Source: Coriobacteriales bacterium (lineage in GTDB: Bacteria > Actinomycetota > Coriobacteriia > Coriobacteriales > UBA8131). Taken from it: a stretch of 64,000 nt of DNA. Below, one piece after another: positions 8,918-18,266 of this stretch. The position numbers and the translations under genes were made by a program. The stretch's first letter is position 1. Each line of letters opens with the position of its first letter. Where the stretch lies: the NCBI GenBank assembly GCA_031282405.1, contig JAITDU010000014.1, forward strand, positions 1-64,000, written 5' to 3'. Under the pieces are notes generated by a model that was not told the origin of the DNA, ran no database searches, and worked only from the letters and a program-made list of their open reading frames with translations.

Positions 8918-9994
8918 ATGGACAGCCAGCAAAATCAAAAGATAACCAGGGGCATCGACCGCGAGATGGCCGAGAAACTGCGACCCTTGCTGCTGCCGGC
9001 CGTGGAGTTGTTCAGCGTTGTTGTGGTGGCACGTAACGAGCAGGACTATTTGCCATTTCTTCTAGCAGATTTGCGCGAACAGGATTTTTCGGCTGCCAAT
9101 ACCGAGATTTTGCTTATCGATTCGCTTTCTACCGATGGCACCAAACAATTAATGGCGAACTTCCGCGATGCTAACCCTCAGTACCGTCGGGTCGTAGTTC
9201 TTGACAACCAGGGACGTTTTTTGCCCCACGGCTGCAATCTGGCACTGCGCGAGGCCCGCGGTGACGCCCTCGTGCGTATAGACGCCCATGCCAGCGTGCC
9301 GCCGGACTTTTTACGCAAAAGCGCCGAGTGCCTAAACGACGGCCGCGAGGTCTGCGGTGGTCCTCGCCCGCCCGTTCTGCGCCATCCCAGCCCGTGGAAA
9401 AACCTGCTTTTGACCGCCGAGAAGTCTGTCTTTGGTTCCGGCGCTGCCTTGGCGCGGCGGGGCACCAAGCCGCAAGCCGTCAAGTCGGTGTTTCATGGCG
9501 CTTATCGCCGCGAGGTCTTTGAGCGCGTGGGCCACTACGACGAGCGCCTGCGCCGTACCGAGGACAACGACATGAGTTACCGCATCCGCCAGGCTGGCTA
9601 CACCATATATTTTGACCCGGCAATCCACTCCACACAGTACATTCGTGCCAGCCTGGGCGGCTTTTTGCGCCAGAAACTGTCTAATGGCTATTGGGTGGGG
9701 CGCACCTTACCCATCCAACCGGGCTGTATCGGCTTTTTCAACCTGGTACCGGCGTTCTTCGTATTAGCATTGATCCTGGGGACAATAACGGGCCTTTTAT
9801 GGAGCTGGTTGCCGGTGTTGCTCGTGGTCGTAGCCTATCTGCTGGCTGCCGTGGCGGCAACCGTGCTTGCCTACCGGAGCAGCCAAGCGTCGGGCGGCCG
9901 TTTGGCGCTTCTCCCCTTATTGTTCTTTGCGATGCATGTGGCTTATGGTCTGGGCACGCTGGTTGGCCTCGTGCGTGGTCTCATCAAACACTGA
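8918..9994 (+). CDS. Glycosyltransferase family 2 (ExoA/succinoglycan-type) with C-terminal membrane segments
   Basis: LFSVVVVARNEQDYLPFLLADLREQDFSAANTEILLIDSLSTDGT; RTEDNDMSYRIRQAGY; C-terminal hydrophobic helices. Confidence 0.88.
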   Translation: MDSQQNQKITRGIDREMAEKLRPLLLPAVELFSVVVVARNEQDYLPFLLADLREQDFSAANTEILLIDSLSTDGTKQLMANFRDANPQYRRVVVLDNQGRFLPHGCNLALREARGDALVRIDAHASVPPDFLRKSAECLNDGREVCGGPRPPVLRHPSPWKNLLLTAEKSVFGSGAALARRGTKPQAVKSVFHGAYRREVFERVGHYDERLRRTEDNDMSYRIRQAGYTIYFDPAIHSTQYIRASLGGFLRQKLSNGYWVGRTLPIQPGCIGFFNLVPAFFVLALILGTITGLLWSWLPVLLVVVAYLLAAVAATVLAYRSSQASGGRLALLPLLFFAMHVAYGLGTLVGLVRGLIKH

Positions 9995-10299
9995 TGGCAT
10001 CGCGCTCTAACCACCGATGCACGTGCCCCCTCTATTTTATTACACACGAGATATATGCTGTTATCGTATTGCCTCATAATACAAAGACGTAGCTAGAGAA
10101 ATGCTTCTCAAAGGATTTTTGCCCGGCCCGTTCCTTGTCAAATTTCCAAAAAATTGTATATTTAACCTATAATACAAAAAATTTTGCATATTCGCCGAAC
10201 TAATATTGACAAATAAACTCGTATGCGTAATCATAACACCACTATGATAAAGCAGTTGACGATATTAAACGCGAGAATATATGCGAGAAGGGCGGCGAG

Positions 10300-11517
10300 T
10301 TGCTAACGACCGCCGTCATCGGCGCTGCCGGTTTTACGGGTATCGAGCTCGTCGGCTTGTTGCTTGCTCACCCGGAGCTTGAGCTTGTTGCCGCCACGTC
10401 CGACAGTCATGCGCAAACGCCTGTCAGTCGTTTGTATCCCCAGCTTCTGGACAAAACCGAGTTGCGATTTTCTCCTCATGATGTGGTTCTTGAGGCCGCA
10501 GATGTGTCTGCAGATCTTGTGTTTTTGGCCGTACCGCATACGGCGGCCTTGGCGATGGTGCCCACGTTGTTGGATAAGGGCGCAGCCGTCATCGATCTGA
10601 GTGCGGATTTCAGGCTTAAAGACGCGGCGCTCTACGAGCAGTGGTACGGCACTGCGCACACTGCGTCTGCGTTGCTTCCACAAGCCGTCTATGGGCTGCC
10701 AGAACTCTACGGAACCGAGTTGGAGGCGCTGGGGCAAAGGTGGCAGGTACAGCAAGCACAACAGACGCAACAGGTCGGCACCCCAACGGCCGCGCCCCAA
10801 GACACTTCCACAAGCGCTTCGCAGAGCACCCCACCAAGCAGCGACCCAGCAAGCGCCCCACAGGGCACACTAACAAGCGCCTCACAAAGTAGCGCAGCGG
10901 TCCTTGTGGCCAATCCCGGCTGTTATCCCACAGCCAGTGCTTTGGCCGCCGCACCGGCCTTGGATTGTGGGCTTGTCGACCCAGATGGGATAATCGTGAT
11001 AAATGCCATCAGTGGTGTCTCCGGCGCTGGGCGCACAGCCAACGATATAACGCAGTTTTGCCTGGCCAATGAGAATCTGTCAGCCTATGCCGTGAGTACA
11101 CATCGCCACACGCCCGAGATAGTCCAAACCTTAAGCGACGTGGCCGGCCGGCCGGTCAAGGTACAGTTTACGCCCCATCTGGCCCCGCTCAATCGCGGCA
11201 TGGTGTCCACGGTGTGCCTACCTATGAAGCCGGAAGCGAGCACCGATCAACTGTGGGCTGCCTACCGGTCGTTTTACGCGAATCAGCCTTTTGTATACGT
11301 GCTGGAACCGGGTCATATGCCGCAGACTGCCAGTGTGCGCGCCAGCAACAACGCTCAGATCGGCTTGGCCCTTGATGCTTGCACCGGCATGCTTGTGGTC
11401 TCTTGTGCCATCGACAATCTGGGCAAGGGAGCCGCCTCTCAGGCGGTGCAGTGCGCGAACATCATTTGCGGTCTGGAACAGACCTGTGGTTTACAAGGCT
11501 CGAGAGGCGTGATCTGA
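10300..11517 (+). CDS. argC: N-acetyl-gamma-glutamyl-phosphate reductase with an atypical S/T/Q/P-rich insert
   Basis: GAAGFTGIELVGLLLAHPELEL, VIDLSADFRLKD, VANPGCYPTA; TTG start. Confidence 0.95.
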   Translation: MLTTAVIGAAGFTGIELVGLLLAHPELELVAATSDSHAQTPVSRLYPQLLDKTELRFSPHDVVLEAADVSADLVFLAVPHTAALAMVPTLLDKGAAVIDLSADFRLKDAALYEQWYGTAHTASALLPQAVYGLPELYGTELEALGQRWQVQQAQQTQQVGTPTAAPQDTSTSASQSTPPSSDPASAPQGTLTSASQSSAAVLVANPGCYPTASALAAAPALDCGLVDPDGIIVINAISGVSGAGRTANDITQFCLANENLSAYAVSTHRHTPEIVQTLSDVAGRPVKVQFTPHLAPLNRGMVSTVCLPMKPEASTDQLWAAYRSFYANQPFVYVLEPGHMPQTASVRASNNAQIGLALDACTGMLVVSCAIDNLGKGAASQAVQCANIICGLEQTCGLQGSRGVI

Positions 11518-12887
11518 TGAACACTGACACGCAGCCTATTCCAGAGACCAACCCACAGCTCATAGCAGGCGTTTCCTGTCACGGTGATGCTTCGGGTTGT
11601 CACGGTGATGCTTCGGGCGCTACGCCGCCTGCCGGCCTGGGAGCGGTCAAGGGCATCAGGTGTGCCGGTGTCTCGGCCGGCTTTCGCAAGAATCCCCAAC
11701 GCAAGGACCTGGCGCTTATCACGGCCCCTGCGGGTAGTGTGGCGGCCGGCGTCTTTACCCAAAACCGTTTCAGCGCTGCCCCGGTGCAGGTGAGCCGGCA
11801 GCATCTGGCCCTCATGCAGACCGGCGGCCCAGATGCCCAAAACCCGGATTTTCGTGCCCTGCTGATAAACTCCGCCAACGCCAACGCCGTCACAGGCCTC
11901 GTAGGCCTTGCGACCGCCCAGGTGAGTTGCCGGATTACGGCAGACGCGCTGGGAGTCCGCCCCGAACAAGTGCTCGTGGCCTCGACGGGTGTCATCGGTG
12001 TGCCACTGGAACAGGAGACTTTTATTCAAGGTGTACCTCTGGCCATTGCGGCACTCGGTCGCGCGGATGGTACCGATACACAGGCTGGTCTGGCCGCCGC
12101 CGAGGCCATTATGACCACTGACACACGCCCCAAACAGGCTGCGCAGCGCTTTAGTGCCACGCAAAGTGACGGTACCGAGGTCACCTACACGGTTGGCGGC
12201 ATGGCTAAAGGCTCGGGCATGATTCAGCCAGATATGGCCACACTGATAGCCGTGTTGGCCACCGATGCTCTGCTCACCACCGAGGCAGTACAGCAGGCCC
12301 TGACCGAGGCGATGGCGGTGAGTTTCAACAAAGTGACCATCGACACCGACACCTCGACGAACGACAGCGCGTTTCTCATCGCTACAGGTGCCACACGGGG
12401 CAAGACCATCAACCCCACCTGCCCGCTGTACGAGCCGTTCGTGGAGGCGTTGAGCGCGGTTTGTCAGGATCTGGCCTACCAGATAGTCAAAGACGGCGAA
12501 GGCGTTACCAAGGTGATAACCGTTGAGCTCAGCGGCGCGGCTTCAGCACACGATGCTGATGCGGCGGCGCGGGCGGTTGCCAACTCACCGCTGGTCAAAA
12601 CGGCAATTGCCGGCCGCGATGCCAACTGGGGAAGGATAGCCATGGCGCTGGGTAAAAGCGGTGTGTCCTTCTCCCCCCAAGACGTGAACATACGCATTGC
12701 CGGGCTTGTGGTGTGTGAGGACGGCCTGCCCGTGAATTTTGATGAGGCCGAGATGCTCAACAGGCTGGAGGATTTCGAAGAAATCGTCATTGCCATCGAT
12801 CTGGGTGCCGGCGATTTTGTTACACGAATCTGGGGCTGCGACCTGACGCATGGCTACATCACCATCAACGGCGATTATCGAACTTAA
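11517..12887 (+). CDS. argJ: Bifunctional glutamate N-acetyltransferase/amino-acid acetyltransferase
   Basis: FTQNRFSAAPV, NSANANAVTG, MATLIAVLATDALL, WGCDLTHGYITINGDYRT; ATGA overlap with argC stop. Confidence 0.95.
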   Translation: MNTDTQPIPETNPQLIAGVSCHGDASGCHGDASGATPPAGLGAVKGIRCAGVSAGFRKNPQRKDLALITAPAGSVAAGVFTQNRFSAAPVQVSRQHLALMQTGGPDAQNPDFRALLINSANANAVTGLVGLATAQVSCRITADALGVRPEQVLVASTGVIGVPLEQETFIQGVPLAIAALGRADGTDTQAGLAAAEAIMTTDTRPKQAAQRFSATQSDGTEVTYTVGGMAKGSGMIQPDMATLIAVLATDALLTTEAVQQALTEAMAVSFNKVTIDTDTSTNDSAFLIATGATRGKTINPTCPLYEPFVEALSAVCQDLAYQIVKDGEGVTKVITVELSGAASAHDADAAARAVANSPLVKTAIAGRDANWGRIAMALGKSGVSFSPQDVNIRIAGLVVCEDGLPVNFDEAEMLNRLEDFEEIVIAIDLGAGDFVTRIWGCDLTHGYITINGDYRT

Positions 12888-12913
12888 AACCACCCACACG
12901 AGAGGATAACCTT

Positions 12914-13876
12914 TTGGACAGGCAACAGGAATTGGAGAATATCCGGGCGGCGCGGGCCCAGGCTGTTGGTCAGACCAAGCTGCTCATAGAGGCGCTGCCC
13001 TGGATCAAGGAGTCTACGGGCAAGACCGTCGTCATCAAGTACGGTGGCGCGGCCATGACCGATGCTGCTCTGCGTGCCGACGTAATGAGCGACATCGTCC
13101 TCATGAAGATCATCGGCCTCAATCCGATCATCGTGCATGGCGGCGGCAAGGACATCAGCGATTATTGCCGCCGGCTTGGCTTGCCCGTGGAGTTCAAGGA
13201 CGGTTTCAGAGTAACGCCGCCCGAGGTCATGGAAATAGTCAAGATGGTGCTGATTGGCAAGGTCAACCAGGAACTCGTCGCTCAACTCAATGAGCACGGG
13301 CACATCGCCGTGGGGCTCAGCGGTGCCGACGGCCACATCATCAAGGCTGTACGGGCCTCAAAGGAGATGGGCCTTGTGGGCACCGTCAGCAGGATTGACA
13401 CGACGCTTTTGGTCGATCTGGTCCAGGCCGACTACATACCGGTCATCGCCAGTGTGGCTGTGGGCAAAGACGGCATATCTTACAACGTCAACGCCGACCT
13501 TGTGGCCGGCCAGATAGCAGCGGCCATCGGTGCGCACAAGGTTATATTCTTAACCGACGTTGATGGCCTTTACGAGGATTTTGCCGACAAAAGCTCGCTT
13601 ATTATGCGCATGCACCTGGGCGAAGCCAGCACTCTGCTCAAGGGCGACACGCTCAGCCGGGGCATGATTCCCAAGATCACGGCCTGTACCGAGGCCCTTG
13701 CGGCCGGTGTCTCGCGGGCACACATCTTGAACGGCACCATTCCGCATGCGCTTCTGTTAGAGCTATTCACGGATCAGGGAGTAGGTACGATGATCCTGCC
13801 TGATGACGAGGACTATGTGCCCGAGGACTTTAGCGAATACCCACTCGATAACCTGGCAGCCAAGCTGCACGGGTAA
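12914..13876 (+). CDS. argB: Acetylglutamate kinase
   Basis: VVIKYGGAAMTD, IIVHGGGKDIS, FLTDVDGLYEDF; TTG start. Confidence 0.95.
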   Translation: MDRQQELENIRAARAQAVGQTKLLIEALPWIKESTGKTVVIKYGGAAMTDAALRADVMSDIVLMKIIGLNPIIVHGGGKDISDYCRRLGLPVEFKDGFRVTPPEVMEIVKMVLIGKVNQELVAQLNEHGHIAVGLSGADGHIIKAVRASKEMGLVGTVSRIDTTLLVDLVQADYIPVIASVAVGKDGISYNVNADLVAGQIAAAIGAHKVIFLTDVDGLYEDFADKSSLIMRMHLGEASTLLKGDTLSRGMIPKITACTEALAAGVSRAHILNGTIPHALLLELFTDQGVGTMILPDDEDYVPEDFSEYPLDNLAAKLHG

Positions 13877-13902
13877 ATACGGACAAAGAGAGAAGAGCAA
13901 AA

Positions 13903-15246
13903 GTGAGCCTGGCCCAACAGATGCAGCTGGAACAACGCTACCTGATGCACACCTATGCGCGTCTGCCCGTGGAATTCGTGCGCGGCGACGGCTGTTATCT
14001 CTATGACAGCGACGGCACACGCTATCTGGATTTTCTGGCCGGCATCGGTTCGGTCTGTCTGGGGCACGGCAACGCGGTCGTTACGGAAGCCATCGCCCAA
14101 CAGGCCACGCGGCTCATGCAGGTGGGCAACTACTTTTATACCGCCGGCAGGGGAGAGCTGGCCCAAAGACTGTCGGCATTTTTGAATGGGGAGAAGCCCG
14201 CGCCTTGGACACAGGGCACAGCCGAGGAGAGGCCCCTAGCCGGAAAGAAGCCCCTAGTCGAGAACAAACCCCTAGCCGGAAAGAAGCCCCTGGTCGAGGA
14301 AAAGTCCACCACTGCCACAGAATCTGCCTCTGTCCAAGACGACTGGAAGCTGTTTTTTGCAAACAGCGGCGCCGAGGCCAATGAGGGTGCTATTAAGCTA
14401 GCACGAAAATATGGCACACACTATCGAAGCGGTGCCTTTACAATCGTCAGTCTCAAACGCTCCTTTCATGGTCGCAGTCTGGCTACAACAGCAGCTACGG
14501 GCCAGGAAGTCAAGCAGGAGGCTTTCGCGCCCATGCCTGCCGGTTTTATCCATATTCAGCCGGGCGATGTACAGGCACTGGCAGATCTGCTTCAAGCCGG
14601 CACCTCACCGGCGATATGTGCTGTCATGGTGGAGTGTATCCAGGGCGAGGGCGGCGTTTGGCCTTTGTCCCCTGATTACCTCCGGGCTGTGCGCGAACTC
14701 ACGGCCAAGCGTGCCGTCTTACTCATAATCGATGAGGTACAGACGGGGTTTTGTCGCAGTGGCTTACCGTTTGCCTTTATGCATTCAGCTATTCGTCCCG
14801 ACGTGGTTACACTGGCCAAGGGCATAGCAAATGGTTTTCCGTGCGGGGCCTTGGCTGCCACCGGCCGGGCCGCCAACGTTTTTGAGCCCGGCGAACACGG
14901 CTCCACCTTTGGCGGCAATCCGCTGGCTGTTGCCGCAGCACATGCTACGTTAGATCAGCTCGTTGAACGGGACCTGGTCGCGCATGTGGCCGAGATGGGC
15001 ACCTATCTCAGCGAACGCCTCCTTGCACTTCCTCACGTGTCAGAGGTGCGTGGCAAGGGTCTGATGTTGGGCATAGGGCTCAGTCAGCCTCGGGCCGCCG
15101 AGATTGCCGTGCGTGTGCTTAAGCGCGGCCTCGTTTTGGGCGCTATCGGTACGGACACTCTGCGCCTGCTGCCGCCGCTCAGCGTAAGCCGCGCGCAGGC
15201 AGATGCCGCCCTGGACATCCTCGAGAGTATTTTGGAGACGCTATGA
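13903..15246 (+). CDS. argD: Acetylornithine aminotransferase with a repetitive insert
   Basis: FFANSGAEANEGAIKLARKYG, SFHGRSLATTAATGQ, LIIDEVQTGFCRSG, GSTFGGNPLA. Confidence 0.95.
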   Translation: MSLAQQMQLEQRYLMHTYARLPVEFVRGDGCYLYDSDGTRYLDFLAGIGSVCLGHGNAVVTEAIAQQATRLMQVGNYFYTAGRGELAQRLSAFLNGEKPAPWTQGTAEERPLAGKKPLVENKPLAGKKPLVEEKSTTATESASVQDDWKLFFANSGAEANEGAIKLARKYGTHYRSGAFTIVSLKRSFHGRSLATTAATGQEVKQEAFAPMPAGFIHIQPGDVQALADLLQAGTSPAICAVMVECIQGEGGVWPLSPDYLRAVRELTAKRAVLLIIDEVQTGFCRSGLPFAFMHSAIRPDVVTLAKGIANGFPCGALAATGRAANVFEPGEHGSTFGGNPLAVAAAHATLDQLVERDLVAHVAEMGTYLSERLLALPHVSEVRGKGLMLGIGLSQPRAAEIAVRVLKRGLVLGAIGTDTLRLLPPLSVSRAQADAALDILESILETL

Positions 15247-16298
15247 GCGACTGGTCACACCTAAATAAGCCTGCCCTTCGGCTCGAAAAAAACCCGCTTG
15301 CCGGGCGCGACCTTTTGCGCCTGAGCGATCTTCTTCCCGAGGAATTGCACCTGCTCTTGTCCACCGCCTTTGCGCAAAAGCAGGCCGCCACTCCGCAGCC
15401 TGCCGCCCCCCAAACTGCAGTGTCACAACCTGCTGCATCTCAGGCCGCTACTCCGCAGCCTGCCGCATTCCAGAAACCGGCACCCTATCTGGGCAAGGCC
15501 GTGGCGATAATCCTGGAAAAGCCCTCGTTGCGCACCCGCGTATCTTTTGAGTTGGCCGCCACGCGACTGGGCGCACAGCCTATTGTATTGAGCGGTCCGG
15601 ACTCAGCCTTCTCCCGTGGCGAGTCTGTTCAGGATACCACGCTGGTACTGGAGCGCTTTGTCAGCGCCCTCGTGTTGCGCACGTTTGCGCAGACCAAGTT
15701 AGAAGAGGTGGCCGCCTGGGCCAGCGTGCCGGTTATCAACGCGCTTTCTGACGATTTCCATCCGTGTCAGCTGCTGGCCGACCTTCTCACCATCTACGAG
15801 CACAAAGGCCGGCTGTGTAATCTCAAACTGGCCTACGTCGGCGACGGCAACAACATGGCCAACAGCTATCTTGAGGCGGCGGCGCTCACGGGCCTGACGC
15901 TGGCGATAGCCACGCCAAAGGGGTATGAACCTAATGAGGGTGTGGTCAGAAAAGCCCGGCAGATGGCCGCCGCTACAGGCGCGAATCTAAGCCTGGGCAC
16001 TGAGATGGCCCCCGCCCTGGCCGCAGCCGATGTCGTGATTACCGATACCTGGGCTTCAATGGGCTCCGAGGACAGCCGCGCGCGGCGCCTCGGCGACTTT
16101 GCGGGCTATACGATAGACGCTGCCGCCATGCAGTACGCGGCCGCCGATGCCCTGTTTTTACATTGTCTGCCCGCCCATCGTGGCGAGGAGGTCACCGACG
16201 AAGTCATGGACGCGTCCTATTCGGCTATCTATGATGAGGCTGAAAACCGCTTGCATGTTCAGCAGGCGCTGCTCTCATTGCTCCTGGCGGACGGATAA
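15243..16298 (+). CDS. argF: Ornithine carbamoyltransferase with an A/P/Q-rich insert
   Basis: EKPSLRTRVSFE, SDDFHPCQLLADLLT, YVGDGNNMANS, FLHCLPAHRGEEV; ATGA overlap with argD. Confidence 0.95.
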   Translation: MSDWSHLNKPALRLEKNPLAGRDLLRLSDLLPEELHLLLSTAFAQKQAATPQPAAPQTAVSQPAASQAATPQPAAFQKPAPYLGKAVAIILEKPSLRTRVSFELAATRLGAQPIVLSGPDSAFSRGESVQDTTLVLERFVSALVLRTFAQTKLEEVAAWASVPVINALSDDFHPCQLLADLLTIYEHKGRLCNLKLAYVGDGNNMANSYLEAAALTGLTLAIATPKGYEPNEGVVRKARQMAAATGANLSLGTEMAPALAAADVVITDTWASMGSEDSRARRLGDFAGYTIDAAAMQYAAADALFLHCLPAHRGEEVTDEVMDASYSAIYDEAENRLHVQQALLSLLLADG

Positions 16299-16324
16299 TG
16301 ATGGCGGGATCGAAAGAATATTTG

Positions 16325-16360
16325 ATTTTATGAATATTTATGCTATAATATTCATAAAAT
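16325..16360 (+). promoter_or_regulatory. Promoter overlapped by ARG-box-like palindrome upstream of argR
   Basis: attttatgaatatt / aatattcataaaat, 14-bp perfect inverted repeat with 8-bp spacer; TTGATT at 16322 and TATAAT at 16344, 16-bp spacing. Confidence 0.7.
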
Positions 16361-16378
16361 TAGTGATTTGAGGGAACT

Positions 16379-16807
16379 TTGACACAAAAAGCGAGTATTC
16401 GTCACAGTCTTATCCGAGAGATAGTACGTCAGCGACCCATCAGCAGCCAAAGCGAATTGGTGGAAGCTCTGGCCCAACGGGGCATGAAGGCGACCCAGGC
16501 CACGGTCTCTCGCGATGTTCGTGAGCTCGGTTTACGCAAGTACACGGGTGGGTATTATGCCATCGCCGAGGACAGGCACGTGCGCAAGATGTTTCAGGAG
16601 TTGGTTACCTCGGTGGTACCCGCGCAAAACCTTGTTGTGGTTAAGACATCCACCGGCATCGCTCAGGGAGTGGCTGCGGCCCTGGATGCGAGCAAACGGG
16701 GAGAAGTGATCGGTACGATTGCAGGCGATGATACTATTATATTAGTATGTGAAGATAACGACCGAGCAACAGAAGTGGCACGACTCCTTGATGCCTATAG
16801 GACGTAG
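16379..16807 (+). CDS. argR: Arginine repressor
   Basis: RHSLIREIVRQRPISSQSELVEALAQRGMKATQATVSRDVRELGLRK; GTIAGDDTIILVCED. Confidence 0.93.
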   Translation: MTQKASIRHSLIREIVRQRPISSQSELVEALAQRGMKATQATVSRDVRELGLRKYTGGYYAIAEDRHVRKMFQELVTSVVPAQNLVVVKTSTGIAQGVAAALDASKRGEVIGTIAGDDTIILVCEDNDRATEVARLLDAYRT

Positions 16808-16991
16808 TCGAACGCAGCGCAGAGCGCTCGGTCGCCCGTGAGCGTTACTGCTCAAAACGATGAAGGTACCCGGCTGTCCGAGGCCACCTAAGGCCCTTAC
16901 AAAGGCCTTGTGAGACACGAAAGATCGCGCGTAAAAGAGGCCCCACGGCCCTGGCGTGAGGCATGGCAAACAGAACTGTTCAGAGAGGATA

Positions 16992-18209
16992 ATGATGGCA
17001 AGAGAAAAAGTGGTATTAGCGTATTCCGGTGGCTTGGACACTTCGGTGTGTATCAAATGGCTTATCGAGGAGAAACATCTTGATGTTATCGCCCTTGTAG
17101 GCGACGTCGGCCAAAAGCGACAGAATCTCGATTTCATCCGCCAAAAGGCGCTGGACAGTGGCGCGATAGAGTCTCTGATCATCGACATGCGCGAGGAATT
17201 TGCGCGTGATTACCTCACGAAGGCGTTGTTCGCCAATGCCCTTTACGAGGGAAAATACCCGTTGGTCTCGGCCCTGTCGCGGCCGATAATCGTCAAGCAC
17301 CTGGTGCGCCTGGCTGCCGAGCATAAGGCGGCCTATATCGCGCACGGATGTACGGGAAAGGGCAACGACCAGGTGCGTTTCGAGGTCGGTGTGCGCTCGC
17401 TCGACCCCGACATCAAGCTGATTGCACCGGTGCGCGAATGGGATTTGACCACCCGCGACAGCGAGATCGAGTGGGCTCAGGCCCACGGCATCCCCGTGCC
17501 GGTGACCAAGGGATCTCCCTATTCCATAGATGACAATATCTGGGGTCGGACGATGGAATGCGGCATTTTGGAAGACCCTTGGGTTGAGCCGCCGGCGGAT
17601 GTCTTTGAGCTTACGATCGACCCTGCAAAGACACCGGATGTAGCTACCTATCTCACGGTGAGCTTCAAGGCCGGTGTCCCTGTGGCAATAGATAACCAGC
17701 AGATGGAATTCTTGGATATTCTCACTGAGCTTAACGCCGTGGCCGGTGCCAACGGCTGCGGCCGTATCGACATGATCGAAAACCGCCTTGTCGGCGTTAA
17801 GTCGCGCGAGGTCTATGAATGCCCCGGTGCCCTTGCACTCATATGCGCCCATCAGGGCTTGGAAGAACTGGTCTTAGAGCGTGACCTGTTGCGCTACAAG
17901 CGCACCGTTGAGCAGGACTGGGCCAACTGCGTCTACGACGCCTACTGGTTCTCGCCCCTCAAACAGGCTCTGGACGCTTTCATCGCCAGCACTCAGCCGG
18001 TGGTCAGTGGCGATGTGCGCCTCAAACTGTTTAAGGGGCATTGCAGCGTCGTAGGGCGCCGGAGCGACTATTCGCTCTACGATTTCAAACTGGCCACCTA
18101 TGGCGAGCAGGACGGCTTCGACCGCGATGCCGCCGCCGGTTTCATAGAGATTTACGGCTTATATACCGAGGCCTGGGCCCGGCAGCAAAGCCGACTTGAT
18201 CCCTCTTGA
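16992..18209 (+). CDS. argG: Argininosuccinate synthase
   Basis: EKVVLAYSGGLDTSVCIKWL, HGCTGKGNDQVRFE, SPYSIDDNIWGRTMECG. Confidence 0.96.
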   Translation: MMAREKVVLAYSGGLDTSVCIKWLIEEKHLDVIALVGDVGQKRQNLDFIRQKALDSGAIESLIIDMREEFARDYLTKALFANALYEGKYPLVSALSRPIIVKHLVRLAAEHKAAYIAHGCTGKGNDQVRFEVGVRSLDPDIKLIAPVREWDLTTRDSEIEWAQAHGIPVPVTKGSPYSIDDNIWGRTMECGILEDPWVEPPADVFELTIDPAKTPDVATYLTVSFKAGVPVAIDNQQMEFLDILTELNAVAGANGCGRIDMIENRLVGVKSREVYECPGALALICAHQGLEELVLERDLLRYKRTVEQDWANCVYDAYWFSPLKQALDAFIASTQPVVSGDVRLKLFKGHCSVVGRRSDYSLYDFKLATYGEQDGFDRDAAAGFIEIYGLYTEAWARQQSRLDPS

Positions 18210-18266
18210 TAGATTCCGGATAAAAAGTGGCAAGAAGAAAAGCGGCGGGAGAAGAAAGGGAGTCGC

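Noticed and set aside
16890-16909. aaggcc...ggcctt inverted repeat between argR and argG as terminator
   Set aside because: No T run follows; could be a weak hairpin but not a supported terminator.
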